Shown piece after piece: positions 9,077 to 16,865 of a stretch of 64,000 nt of DNA. Numbering within the stretch: position 1 is the first letter of the stretch; every line of letters begins with the position of its first letter. Source of the stretch: CAYVXE01 sp964455375 (GTDB taxonomy: Bacteria > Zhuqueibacterota > Zhuqueibacteria > Oceanimicrobiales > Oceanimicrobiaceae); the NCBI GenBank assembly GCA_964455375.1, contig CAYVXE010000007.1, forward strand, positions 1-64,000, read 5' to 3'. A program made the translations under genes and the position numbers. Below the pieces are notes generated by a model. The model made no database searches. It was not told where the DNA came from and saw only the letters and a program-made list of their open reading frames with translations.

Positions 9077-9132
9077 GAGTCAGCATCATCTCCTTCATAA
9101 CTTTTGTCGCAAAAGTTAATTTGGCTCAATAT
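9072..9132. repeat. Nested inverted repeats in the leader of the TIP30-like gene
   Basis: Outer arms ATATTGAG (9072-9079) and CTCAATAT (9125-9132) are perfect complements. Inside them, TAACTTTTG-TCG-CAAAAGTTA (9098-9118) forms a 9-bp stem with a 3-nt loop. The structure could be an AT-rich terminator of the upstream gene, an operator, or a leader RNA fold. No T-run follows it. Confidence 0.5.
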
Positions 9133-9174
9133 ATTTGACTAAAATGCTACGGTCATAATTTAAATTAACATATC

Positions 9175-9858
9175 ATGTCCAAGACGGATGAAAAAAGAAC
9201 CACGCTCATTGCAGGAGCCGGCGGACTCACCGGTAATTATGTTATGCGAGCGCTGCTACGGGATGACACCTACCAAAAAGTAACTGCTTTAGTACGAAGG
9301 GAAATCCATTACCAGCATAAAAAGCTACATCAGGAGGTTGTTGATTTTAAATATTTGTCGGAAATGGCTCATCTATTTGAAGTTGACGACGTCTTTTGCT
9401 GTCTGGGCTCAACCATTAAACAGGCTGGTTCGAAAGACAAATTTGTCAAAGTTGACTATACCTATCCGGTGGAAATGGCAAGACTCGCAATCGACAACGG
9501 CGTAAAAAGATTCATCGTCATGTCGTCTATAGGAGCAAATTCTGATTCGGTAAATTTTTATTTAAATACCAAAGGAATCTTAGAGGATTCGTTAAAGATG
9601 TTCCAGTTCCCACATCTCATCATTGTCAGACCATCAATATTAATGGGACAACGTCAATCCAAACGTCGTATTGAATCTGTTATGACTTTTTTCATGCGTT
9701 CAATCTCACCCATCCTGATTGGACGTCTGAAACGCTATCGCCCCATTCTGGCAAAGCATGTGGCCTGGAGTATGGTTTATTTGGCAAAGACCGTAACCGA
9801 ACCTGAAACCATTTGTGAATCGAACGATCTGCAAAGACTGTATGATGACCACCACTAA
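9175..9858 (+). CDS. NAD(P)-binding protein of the TIP30/HTATIP2-like atypical SDR group
   Basis: The 227-aa protein opens with a Rossmann nucleotide-binding loop (LIAGAGGLTGNYV, near residues 11-23). Further segments typical of the atypical short-chain dehydrogenases related to HTATIP2 follow: FCCLGSTIKQAGSKD, VDYTYPVEMA, FIVMSSIGA and a YLNTKG segment with the YxxxK spacing. It probably binds NADPH; the substrate is unknown. It is followed after 35 bp by the class C hydrolase gene on the same strand. Confidence 0.82.
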   Translation: MSKTDEKRTTLIAGAGGLTGNYVMRALLRDDTYQKVTALVRREIHYQHKKLHQEVVDFKYLSEMAHLFEVDDVFCCLGSTIKQAGSKDKFVKVDYTYPVEMARLAIDNGVKRFIVMSSIGANSDSVNFYLNTKGILEDSLKMFQFPHLIIVRPSILMGQRQSKRRIESVMTFFMRSISPILIGRLKRYRPILAKHVAWSMVYLAKTVTEPETICESNDLQRLYDDHH

Positions 9859-9893
9859 GCATTAAATCTAATTCATTACCAAGCAGGATTTCC

Positions 9894-10967
9894 ATGAGAC
9901 ATCTTACATCCCTTCGTCTTTTTTTTTGTATTTTCGTTTGCGTCATAGTCTTAAGTTTTGCCGGTTGTAAAATATCCAAAGAAGCACAGATCGACGGCTT
10001 TTTTGTAAATTATTCAGGAAAAGCACCCGGGGCCGTGGTGATGGTGATAAAGAATGGTAATCCGGTCTTCAAAAAAGCGTACGGCCTGGCGAGCATGGAA
10101 ACAAACGAGTTGATGCGTACCTTCAACAATCTCCGGCTTGCGTCCATGACCAAACAATTTACCGCCACCTGCATTACGATGCTGGTAGAACGAGGCAAAC
10201 TCACCTACATGACCACATTGAAAGACATCTTTCCCGATTTTCCTGATTACGGCAATTCAATTACCGTTTGGCATTTGCTGCACCATTCCTCCGGTTTGAT
10301 TGCTTATGAAGATTTAATTCCGGATACAGCCACGGTGCAGGTGCACGACAAAGATGTGCTCACTATGATGATGCAACAGGATTCAACGTATTTCTCTCCG
10401 GGAACAAAATACCGGTACAGCAACACCGGCTACGCTGTGTTAGCAATGATTGTTGAAAAATCAGCAAACATGCCATTCGCTGAATTCTTAAAGAAAAACA
10501 TTTTTGATCCGCTTGAGATGACCGGATCAGTCGCTTATGAAAAGGGAATTTCAACCGTGAGAAACCGAGCCTATGGGTACGCTGTGGCAGATGATCACTT
10601 TGTATTTCGTGACCAAAGTCTTACCAGTGCGGTGTTGGGAGACGGCGGTATTTATTCCAATGTAAGCGATTTGTTTAAATGGGATCAGGCATTATATACG
10701 GACCGGTTAATTTCAAAATCATCTTTTACAAAAGCAACCACTCCGGATACGTTAGCGGATGGCACGGTCACCGGTTATGGATTCGGCTGGCGCATTGACA
10801 TGTTTCATGGTCACAAACGCATGCACCATACCGGCGGAACCTCCGGTTTCAGCACCATCATCCAAAGATACCCGGATGACCATTTCACCGTTCTCATTCT
10901 GACAAACCGTGATCAGCCGTCTGTTGCTCCCATTGCAGACAAAATCGCTGAATTGTATTTGTTGTAG
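9894..10967 (+). CDS. Class C beta-lactamase-fold serine hydrolase lipoprotein
   Basis: The 357-aa protein has a lipoprotein signal ending LSFAGC (Cys25). The active-site motifs of the beta-lactamase/DD-peptidase class C fold are all present: S84-M-T-K87 (nucleophile and base), Y175-S-N177 and H312-T-G314 (KTG equivalent). It is therefore probably an active periplasmic or surface esterase, DD-peptidase or D-aminopeptidase. Sequence alone does not show beta-lactamase activity. Only 3 bp separate it from the next gene, so the two are probably translationally coupled. Confidence 0.88.
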   Translation: MRHLTSLRLFFCIFVCVIVLSFAGCKISKEAQIDGFFVNYSGKAPGAVVMVIKNGNPVFKKAYGLASMETNELMRTFNNLRLASMTKQFTATCITMLVERGKLTYMTTLKDIFPDFPDYGNSITVWHLLHHSSGLIAYEDLIPDTATVQVHDKDVLTMMMQQDSTYFSPGTKYRYSNTGYAVLAMIVEKSANMPFAEFLKKNIFDPLEMTGSVAYEKGISTVRNRAYGYAVADDHFVFRDQSLTSAVLGDGGIYSNVSDLFKWDQALYTDRLISKSSFTKATTPDTLADGTVTGYGFGWRIDMFHGHKRMHHTGGTSGFSTIIQRYPDDHFTVLILTNRDQPSVAPIADKIAELYLL

Positions 10968-10970
10968 GAT

Positions 10971-11858
10971 ATGTTTGAACCAAATACATTATGGGCACAA
11001 ATCGTTGAACGCACTGACGCAGCCATCGCAACGGGACATTTAATTTCAATTCCAACCCACTCTGAAATTGTAGAAGATGGAGGGTTGCGTTTCCTCGTAC
11101 GCATTGCAAAGAATCTGGAATTCAAGAAAAGGCAACGACAGCTTCACAATTCCACGGACACATCCCCAAGCTACAATCCATTCTTGCCCTATGACGAGAA
11201 CATGTATGTAACTGACATTTCAGACTCTCACATCTGTCTGCTCAATAAATTCAATGTGGTAAAGCATCATATTCTCATTGTGACTCGTCGCTTTGAAAGT
11301 CAGGGGCGTTTTTTGACGTATGAAGATTTTCTTGCATTATGGACCTGCATGTTCGAATTTGATGGATTGGGATTCTACAACGCCGGGAGACTTGCTGGTG
11401 CCAGTCAAACACACAAGCACCTGCAGATGATTCCGTTATCAACTGCCCTTGATGGAGATCGATTACCCTTAGAGAAGGCCATCGAGAAAACAGGAACTCA
11501 CTCAAAAATATTCACCTCGGAATTGCTACCTTTTAAGCATGCGTTTATTAAAATAACGCCTGACTGGTTGTCCTCTCCGGAGATAGCAGCTAAAAAGACC
11601 TTGGAAAGTTATCTTAATATGCTCGCATTTACGGACATCGCATGCACCCAAAAGGATGACAGTACCGGACCTTACAATCTTCTGCTGACGCGCAACTGGA
11701 TGTTTCTCGCAGCCCGTTCTAAAGAATCGTTTCAATCCATCTCAATCAACGCACTGGGATTTGCTGGGTCTTTCTTTGTACGGAACCGCACAGGGTTACA
11801 CGTTGTTAAAAAAACCGGACCGCTCACTATTCTCAAAAACGTGGCCGTTTCTCATTAA
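10971..11858 (+). CDS. ATP adenylyltransferase (Ap4A phosphorylase)-like protein
   Basis: The 295-aa protein matches the fungal/bacterial Ap4A phosphorylase group of the HIT superfamily. The segment QTHKHLQMIP (near residues 144-153) carries the HxHxQ catalytic motif, in which the second His is adenylylated. ILIVTRRFE and GFYNAGRLAGASQ upstream also fit the family. The reaction would be the phosphorolysis of Ap4A to ADP and ATP, or a related nucleotidyl transfer, in the cytoplasm. The start ATG lies 3 bp after the hydrolase stop codon. Confidence 0.8.
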   Translation: MFEPNTLWAQIVERTDAAIATGHLISIPTHSEIVEDGGLRFLVRIAKNLEFKKRQRQLHNSTDTSPSYNPFLPYDENMYVTDISDSHICLLNKFNVVKHHILIVTRRFESQGRFLTYEDFLALWTCMFEFDGLGFYNAGRLAGASQTHKHLQMIPLSTALDGDRLPLEKAIEKTGTHSKIFTSELLPFKHAFIKITPDWLSSPEIAAKKTLESYLNMLAFTDIACTQKDDSTGPYNLLLTRNWMFLAARSKESFQSISINALGFAGSFFVRNRTGLHVVKKTGPLTILKNVAVSH

Positions 11859-11971
11859 ATTATTTATGAAAGGATGTAACATTTTTTCCCAAACTCCGTA
11901 AAATTGATGTTGGTTACTGTAACACATTTTTTATTTCCACACGAATTTAATCACAAACCCCGGAGGCGAGG

Positions 11972-14900
11972 ATGAGAAGAACATGGCTTTCTATTGTATC
12001 AATTTTGCTTTTAGCTTTCTGTACAAATTCACTATTTGCCCAAAAGGAAGCACGTTTGCTGCGTTTCCCGACCATTTATGAAAATCAGCTTGTTTTCACC
12101 TATGCAGGCGACCTGTACACAGTAGCTTCTACCGGTGGCATTGCGCGCAAACTTACAAATCATACAGGGTTTGAAATGTTTGCCAGGTTTTCTCCGGATG
12201 GCAAACAATTGGCGTTCACAGGCCAGTACGACGGTAACACAGAAGTCTACCTTATGCCGGCAACAGGTGGCGTTCCAAAACGTCTTACCATAACCGCCAC
12301 CCTGGGGCGAGATGATGTCGCCGACCGCATGGGACCGAACAACATCGTCATGACCTGGACACCTGACGGACAAAAAATTATTTTCCGGTCGCGCATGATT
12401 TCCTTTAATAGTTTCAACGGTTCCCTGTTTACAATTTCGGTCAATGGTGGTTTGGCTGAACAAATTCCCGTTCCCCGGGGCGGATTTTGCAGTTTTTCCC
12501 CGGACGGTAAAAAAATGGCGTACAATCGTATTTTCAGGGAATTCCGGACGTGGAAACGTTACCGCGGCGGCATGGCAGACGACATCTGGACTTATGATTT
12601 TGCCACCAAACAAATTGAAAACATCACCAACAATCCGGCGCAAGACATCATCCCTATGTGGCGTGGAACAAAAATCTATTTCCTCTCCGACCGCGATGAA
12701 AACAAACGCATGAATCTCTTTGTCTATGATTTGACGACAAAAGAAACCCAAAAACTCACAAACTATGTTGATTTTGATATTAAGTTTCCATCGCTGGGAA
12801 AAAATGCGCTGGTGTACGAGAACGGCGGTTATATTTACCGCTTCGACCTGAACACGCAACAAGCTCAAAAAGTGCCAATCACCATCGCCGACGATTTGGT
12901 TTCCGGCCGCAGCGAGCTTAAAAACGTCAGCAAAAATGTGAGCAATTATGAAATTGCACCGGATGGACATCGTGCCTTATTTGGCGCACACGGCGATGTT
13001 TTCACCGTTCCCGAAAAACACGGAGCAACGCGCAATCTAACGCAAACACCCGGCATTCATGAGCGCAATTCAAAATGGTCGCCGGACGGCAAATGGATTT
13101 CATTCATTTCCGACAAAACCGGTGAAGACGAAATCTACATCACGGCGCAGGACGGTTCCGGAACGCCAGTGCAAATCACCCAAAATGCTACCACCTACAA
13201 ATACCAACCTATCTGGTCACCGGACAGCAAAAAACTCCTGTGGTCAGACCGCGAACAACGGCTGCGTTACGTAGACATCCGAACAAAAGTCACCAAAGAT
13301 ATCGACAAAGCAACGGCGTGGGAAATCCGGCAATACGCGTGGTCTCCGAACAGCAAATGGGTCGCTTACACCCGGCCGGAAGAAAAGTCCATGAGTAAAA
13401 TTTACCTGTACTCGGTGGCAACCGGGAAAACACAGGAGGTGACAGACGGCTGGTACGAAACAGGATCTCCGGCATTCGGTTTAAACGGAAAATATCTCTT
13501 CTTTACCTCTGACCGCGACTTCAATCCTATCTACAGTTGGACGGAATGGAACCATGCTTACCAGGACATGGAACGTATCTACCTCGTCACGCTGGCAAAT
13601 GACGTACAATCGCCGTTTCATCCCAAAAGTGATGAAGTGGACATAAAAACAGAACCTGAGGACAAGAAGAAATCAGCCAGCAAAAAATCCGATAAAAAGG
13701 AAGATAGTGAAAAATCCGTGTCTGTAAAAGTTGATTTTGATGGCTTAAAAGATAGGGTTGTTGGTCTGCCCGTCGAGGCCTCAAGTTACCGGCAATTGGT
13801 TTCGGTGGGAGACAACTTGTATTACATCCGCAACGGTAGTAAGGACAAAAAGTCTCTTTTATTCATGTACGATTTGAAAGAAGAAAAAGAGACCGAACTC
13901 GGCCAGGTCGACGGTTTCGAAATTTCCGACGATGCTAAAAAAATGCTGGTTTCGCAAAATCATTCCTATGCCATCATCGATCTGCCAAAATCAAAAGTGA
14001 CGATAAAAGACAAACTGGATTTGTCAGGCATGGAAATGCAACTGAATCTGCACGCGGAATGGCGGGACATTTTCGAAGAATCCTGGCGCCAGATGCGTGA
14101 ATTCTTTTACGCTCCCAATATGCACGGCCTCGATTGGAAAGCTGTTCGGGATAAATACGCTGTCCTGCTGCCGTACGTAAACCACCGCAACGATTTGACT
14201 TACATTCTCGGTGAAATGATGGGTGAGCTCAATATAGGTCATTCGTATGTCGGCGGCGGCGAAAGACCCAGCCCAAAACGCATAAAGACTGGTCTTCTCG
14301 GCGCGCAGTTGGAAAGGGATGCGTCGTCAAAATACTACCGAATCAAAAAAATACTGCGCGGCCAGAATTGGGATAAAACATTGATCTCTCCGCTCACCGA
14401 AATTGGTGTGAACGCCAATGATGGTGACTACATTCTGGCAATTGACGGTAAACCTACAAACTCGATGATCAATATTTATGCAGCCCTCATCAATACAGTC
14501 GGCAAGCAAGTTAAACTAACCCTGAATTCACAACCCATCATGAAGGGCAGTAGAGAGGTTACCGTAAAACCCATAGGCGATGAGTCCCAACTCTACTATT
14601 TCAACTGGGTGCAAACTAATATTGAAAAAGTAAACAAAGCAACAAACGGCAAGGTCGGCTACGTACACATCCCGGATATGGGACGGCATGGATTGAACGA
14701 ATTTGTTAAATATTACTATCCGCAAATCCGCAAAAAGGCACTCATCGTCGATGTGCGCGGCAATGGCGGGGGAAATGTGTCGCCGATGATTATCGAACGG
14801 TTGCGCCGTGAAGCAGCAATGATTACCATCGCACGCAACACCGCGCCGTCCCCCAATCCCGGTGGGATGATTTACGGTCCCATGGTGTGCCTCGCAGACG

Positions 14901-15253
14901 AATTCTCCGCGTCAGACGGCGACATTTTCACCTACCGCTTTAAGAAACACCACCTCGGTAAAGTCATCGGTAAACGTACATGGGGAGGCGTGGTCGGCAT
15001 CCGTGGATCTTTACCGTTACTCGATGGCGGCTTCTTAAACAAGCCGGAATTCTCAAGGTACGATTTGGAAGGCAAAAAATGGATTATGGAAGGTCACGGC
15101 GTCGACCCGGACATCTATGTGGACAACGACCCAGCCAAAGAGTTTGCCGGTGATGACCAGCAGCTCAACAAAGCCATCGACGTCATTCTCGATGAACTAA
15201 AAACCAAAGAAAAGACGGTTCCACCACCACCGCCTTATCCGGATAAACATTAA
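11972..15253 (+). CDS. Tricorn-like S41 family peptidase with beta-propeller
   Basis: This 1093-aa protein has a signal peptide (cleavage near LFAQ). Residues about 30-540 hold repeated TolB/WD40-like blades (FSPDGKQLAF, WSPDGKWISF, WSPDSKKLLW). A Lys-rich linker lies near 555-585. About 680-760 resembles the Tricorn C1 region, about 760-860 a PDZ domain (LGAQLERD, YILAIDGKPT), and about 890-1060 the S41 catalytic domain. The nucleophile is probably the Ser in SASDGD (residue about 981). It should be an exported peptide-degrading protease. The ATG follows CCGGAGGCGAGG. A strong terminator follows the gene. Confidence 0.9.
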   Translation: MRRTWLSIVSILLLAFCTNSLFAQKEARLLRFPTIYENQLVFTYAGDLYTVASTGGIARKLTNHTGFEMFARFSPDGKQLAFTGQYDGNTEVYLMPATGGVPKRLTITATLGRDDVADRMGPNNIVMTWTPDGQKIIFRSRMISFNSFNGSLFTISVNGGLAEQIPVPRGGFCSFSPDGKKMAYNRIFREFRTWKRYRGGMADDIWTYDFATKQIENITNNPAQDIIPMWRGTKIYFLSDRDENKRMNLFVYDLTTKETQKLTNYVDFDIKFPSLGKNALVYENGGYIYRFDLNTQQAQKVPITIADDLVSGRSELKNVSKNVSNYEIAPDGHRALFGAHGDVFTVPEKHGATRNLTQTPGIHERNSKWSPDGKWISFISDKTGEDEIYITAQDGSGTPVQITQNATTYKYQPIWSPDSKKLLWSDREQRLRYVDIRTKVTKDIDKATAWEIRQYAWSPNSKWVAYTRPEEKSMSKIYLYSVATGKTQEVTDGWYETGSPAFGLNGKYLFFTSDRDFNPIYSWTEWNHAYQDMERIYLVTLANDVQSPFHPKSDEVDIKTEPEDKKKSASKKSDKKEDSEKSVSVKVDFDGLKDRVVGLPVEASSYRQLVSVGDNLYYIRNGSKDKKSLLFMYDLKEEKETELGQVDGFEISDDAKKMLVSQNHSYAIIDLPKSKVTIKDKLDLSGMEMQLNLHAEWRDIFEESWRQMREFFYAPNMHGLDWKAVRDKYAVLLPYVNHRNDLTYILGEMMGELNIGHSYVGGGERPSPKRIKTGLLGAQLERDASSKYYRIKKILRGQNWDKTLISPLTEIGVNANDGDYILAIDGKPTNSMINIYAALINTVGKQVKLTLNSQPIMKGSREVTVKPIGDESQLYYFNWVQTNIEKVNKATNGKVGYVHIPDMGRHGLNEFVKYYYPQIRKKALIVDVRGNGGGNVSPMIIERLRREAAMITIARNTAPSPNPGGMIYGPMVCLADEFSASDGDIFTYRFKKHHLGKVIGKRTWGGVVGIRGSLPLLDGGFLNKPEFSRYDLEGKKWIMEGHGVDPDIYVDNDPAKEFAGDDQQLNKAIDVILDELKTKEKTVPPPPPYPDKH

Positions 15254-15344
15254 TTCAGTCGTTCTGGAATAATCCGAGGGCGACTGATCCCTAAATGAAT
15301 GGGACACGAATTTAGCCGATAAAATAGAATTGAACGAAAAAAAG

Positions 15345-15377
15345 GAGGCGCTCAAATATTGAGTGCCTCTTTTTTTT
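15345..15377 (+). terminator. Strong rho-independent terminator after the S41 protease gene
   Basis: GAGGCGCTCAA (15345-15355) pairs with TTGAGTGCCTC (15359-15369) over 11 bp with one G-T wobble and a 3-nt loop. Eight T follow. It insulates the selenoprotein gene from the protease gene. Confidence 0.9.
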
Positions 15378-15478
15378 GAACAAATTATTTTACTTGATTT
15401 TTTAACAGAAAGCTCCTAAACTTATCTTTAAATCTTTTTTCATGAAAACATTTATATAAAGTTAACCAAGAGGTGAAC

Positions 15479-15697
15479 ATGCACATTTCAATCGAATACT
15501 GCGGTGTTTGAAACTATTTACCGAAAGCCTCCAGTTTGAAGGCAGACCTTAAAAATAAATTTTCCGATATTCAAATCGAACTCATTGAAAGTTCCGGCGG
15601 TGTCTTTGAAGTCAAAAAAGATGGTGAGTTGATTTTTTCTAAAAAACAACTGGGACGTTTCCCGGAACATGAAGAAATTTTTGCAAGTCTCAAATGA
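15479..15697 (+). CDS. SelW-like (Rdx family) selenoprotein, in-frame UGA = Sec11
   Basis: Translation from the ATG at 15479 gives MHISIEYCGV, then TGA at 15509-15511, then NYLPKASSLK and a frame open to the TGA at 15695. Reading the internal TGA as selenocysteine gives 72 residues. The CxxU motif (Cys8-Gly-Val-Sec11-Asn-Tyr) sits after the first beta strand, as in SelW/SelT/SelH-like Rdx proteins (typically EYCGxUxY). The rest also fits the family: SSGGVFEVKKDGELIFSKK, then GRFPEHEEI near the C terminus. A good SD (AGAGGTG) precedes the ATG. The stop overlaps the next start as ATGA. The role is probably a thioredoxin-fold redox protein in the cytoplasm. An ordinary gene caller would miss it because of the UGA. 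Confidence 0.88.
15527..15543 (+). promoter_or_regulatory. Candidate bacterial SECIS hairpin
   Basis: Just after the UGA codon, GCCT(C)C and G(A)AGGC pair around an AGTTT loop: four pairs, one mismatch, one pair and a 5-nt apical loop that contains G and U. The loop starts about 21 nt after the UGA, inside the range seen for bacterial SECIS elements. The stem is short and the fold was judged by eye. Confidence 0.45.
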
Positions 15698-16602
15698 CCG
15701 GCGCGCTTGCAGTTTGTTGCTTACCATTCATTTTCCTTGCATGCAGCCCGGCAAAAAATGAAATGGATTTAACCTTCCTCAAAGAGAAAATCCAAAATCA
15801 AATCAACGCCGTTCCTGAAACAGTCGTTGCGGTTGCATATAAGGACTTACGTTCCCACAAGACGCTGTTCATCCATGAAAAGGAGATGATGCATGCTGCC
15901 AGCACCATGAAAGTCCCGGTCATGATGGAAGTTTTCAAACAGGCAGCAACCGGACAATTTCAGTTAACGGATTCTCTACTGGTAAAAGATGAATTTCACA
16001 GCATCATAGACGGCAGCCTGTATGCCATGGATATCGGCGAAGACTCCGACGACATTCTCTATTCCAAAATCGGGCATAAGATGAGCCTTCATGACCTCGT
16101 CTTTCACATGATCACCGTCAGCAGCAACCTTGCAACGAACATCCTCATCGAATTTGTAGGCGCTGAAAACGTCCAGAGAACCATGAAGAGCCTTGGGGCC
16201 AATGACATCCAGATTCTACGAGGCGTGGAAGACCTCAGAGCTTACCGGGCAGGAAAGAACAATCGCACCGACGCTTATGATTTATTACAAATCCTGCAAG
16301 CCATCGCTCAAAAAGAATTTGTATCGCAACAGGCTTGTGAGGATATGTTGGAAATTTTATTTGCCCAAAAATATAATACAAAAATCCCGGCACAATTACC
16401 AAAGGGCACCAGGGTTGCACACAAGACTGGGTCCATTACAAAAATCAACCATGATTGTGGCATTATTTACCCCGCAGACAGCCCTCCATATATTTTAGTC
16501 GTTCTAACAAAAGGCTACAAAAATAACAAGCAATCGGAGAAGTTGATTGCAGACATTTCAAAACAGATTTACAACTATCACAATTCCCTTTACAATCCCT
16601 GA
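15694..16602 (+). CDS. Class A beta-lactamase-fold serine hydrolase lipoprotein
   Basis: The 302-aa protein has a lipobox (FLAC, Cys17). It carries the class A penicillin-interacting motifs: S70-T-M-K73, S143-S-N145 and K244-T-G246; an acidic residue in RGVEDLRAY could serve the omega loop. It is therefore probably an active exported hydrolase or DD-peptidase-like enzyme. Beta-lactamase activity is possible but not shown. The start codon overlaps the stop of the selenoprotein gene (ATGA), so translation of the hydrolase probably depends on readthrough of the UGA upstream. Confidence 0.87.
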   Translation: MTGALAVCCLPFIFLACSPAKNEMDLTFLKEKIQNQINAVPETVVAVAYKDLRSHKTLFIHEKEMMHAASTMKVPVMMEVFKQAATGQFQLTDSLLVKDEFHSIIDGSLYAMDIGEDSDDILYSKIGHKMSLHDLVFHMITVSSNLATNILIEFVGAENVQRTMKSLGANDIQILRGVEDLRAYRAGKNNRTDAYDLLQILQAIAQKEFVSQQACEDMLEILFAQKYNTKIPAQLPKGTRVAHKTGSITKINHDCGIIYPADSPPYILVVLTKGYKNNKQSEKLIADISKQIYNYHNSLYNP

Positions 16603-16650
16603 AACCGCCGGACAACAAATTCTACCCTCCAAAATCCAAATTAAACCAGT

Positions 16651-16693
16651 ACTTGAAGAATAAACCTCCCTTCAAAAATGGTATTCTTCAGGT
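16651..16693. repeat. Inverted repeat downstream of the class A hydrolase gene
   Basis: ACTTGAAGAATA (16651-16662) pairs with TATTCTTCAGGT (16682-16693) over 12 bp with one wobble and a 19-nt loop. No T-run follows, so it may be a weak terminator, an mRNA 3' stabiliser or a regulatory dyad. Confidence 0.5.
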
Positions 16694-16807
16694 GTCGTAT
16701 TTCATAGCTATCATTTAGTATTTAAGTTTTTATGTACAAGTTATTTTTTTAACTTTTTTTTATTGTTATTCGGAATAAAGTTTTGTTTATTTATGTTCTA
16801 CACAAAA

Positions 16808-16825
16808 TATGCACATTCATGCATA
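16808..16825. promoter_or_regulatory. Candidate operator upstream of the ArsM-like cluster
   Basis: TATGCA-N6-TGCATA is a perfect 6-6-6 dyad in the 263-bp region before the FAD oxidoreductase gene, 41 bp upstream of its ATG. The spacing suits a dimeric repressor. No regulator gene is adjacent, and it does not match an operator that I know. Confidence 0.35.
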
Positions 16826-16865
16826 CTTGCAATCATGTTCGTTAGTATAGTCTGGTGAAGAATTT

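Noticed and set aside
12032..12970. 312-aa minus-strand frame inside the S41 protease gene
   Set aside because: It is antisense to a well-supported propeller domain and shows no domain of its own.
15479..15511. Reading the selW-like gene as a pseudogene broken by a nonsense TGA
   Set aside because: The TGA falls exactly at the Sec position of CxxU, the frame is otherwise intact and family-like to its end, and the next gene overlaps its stop codon.
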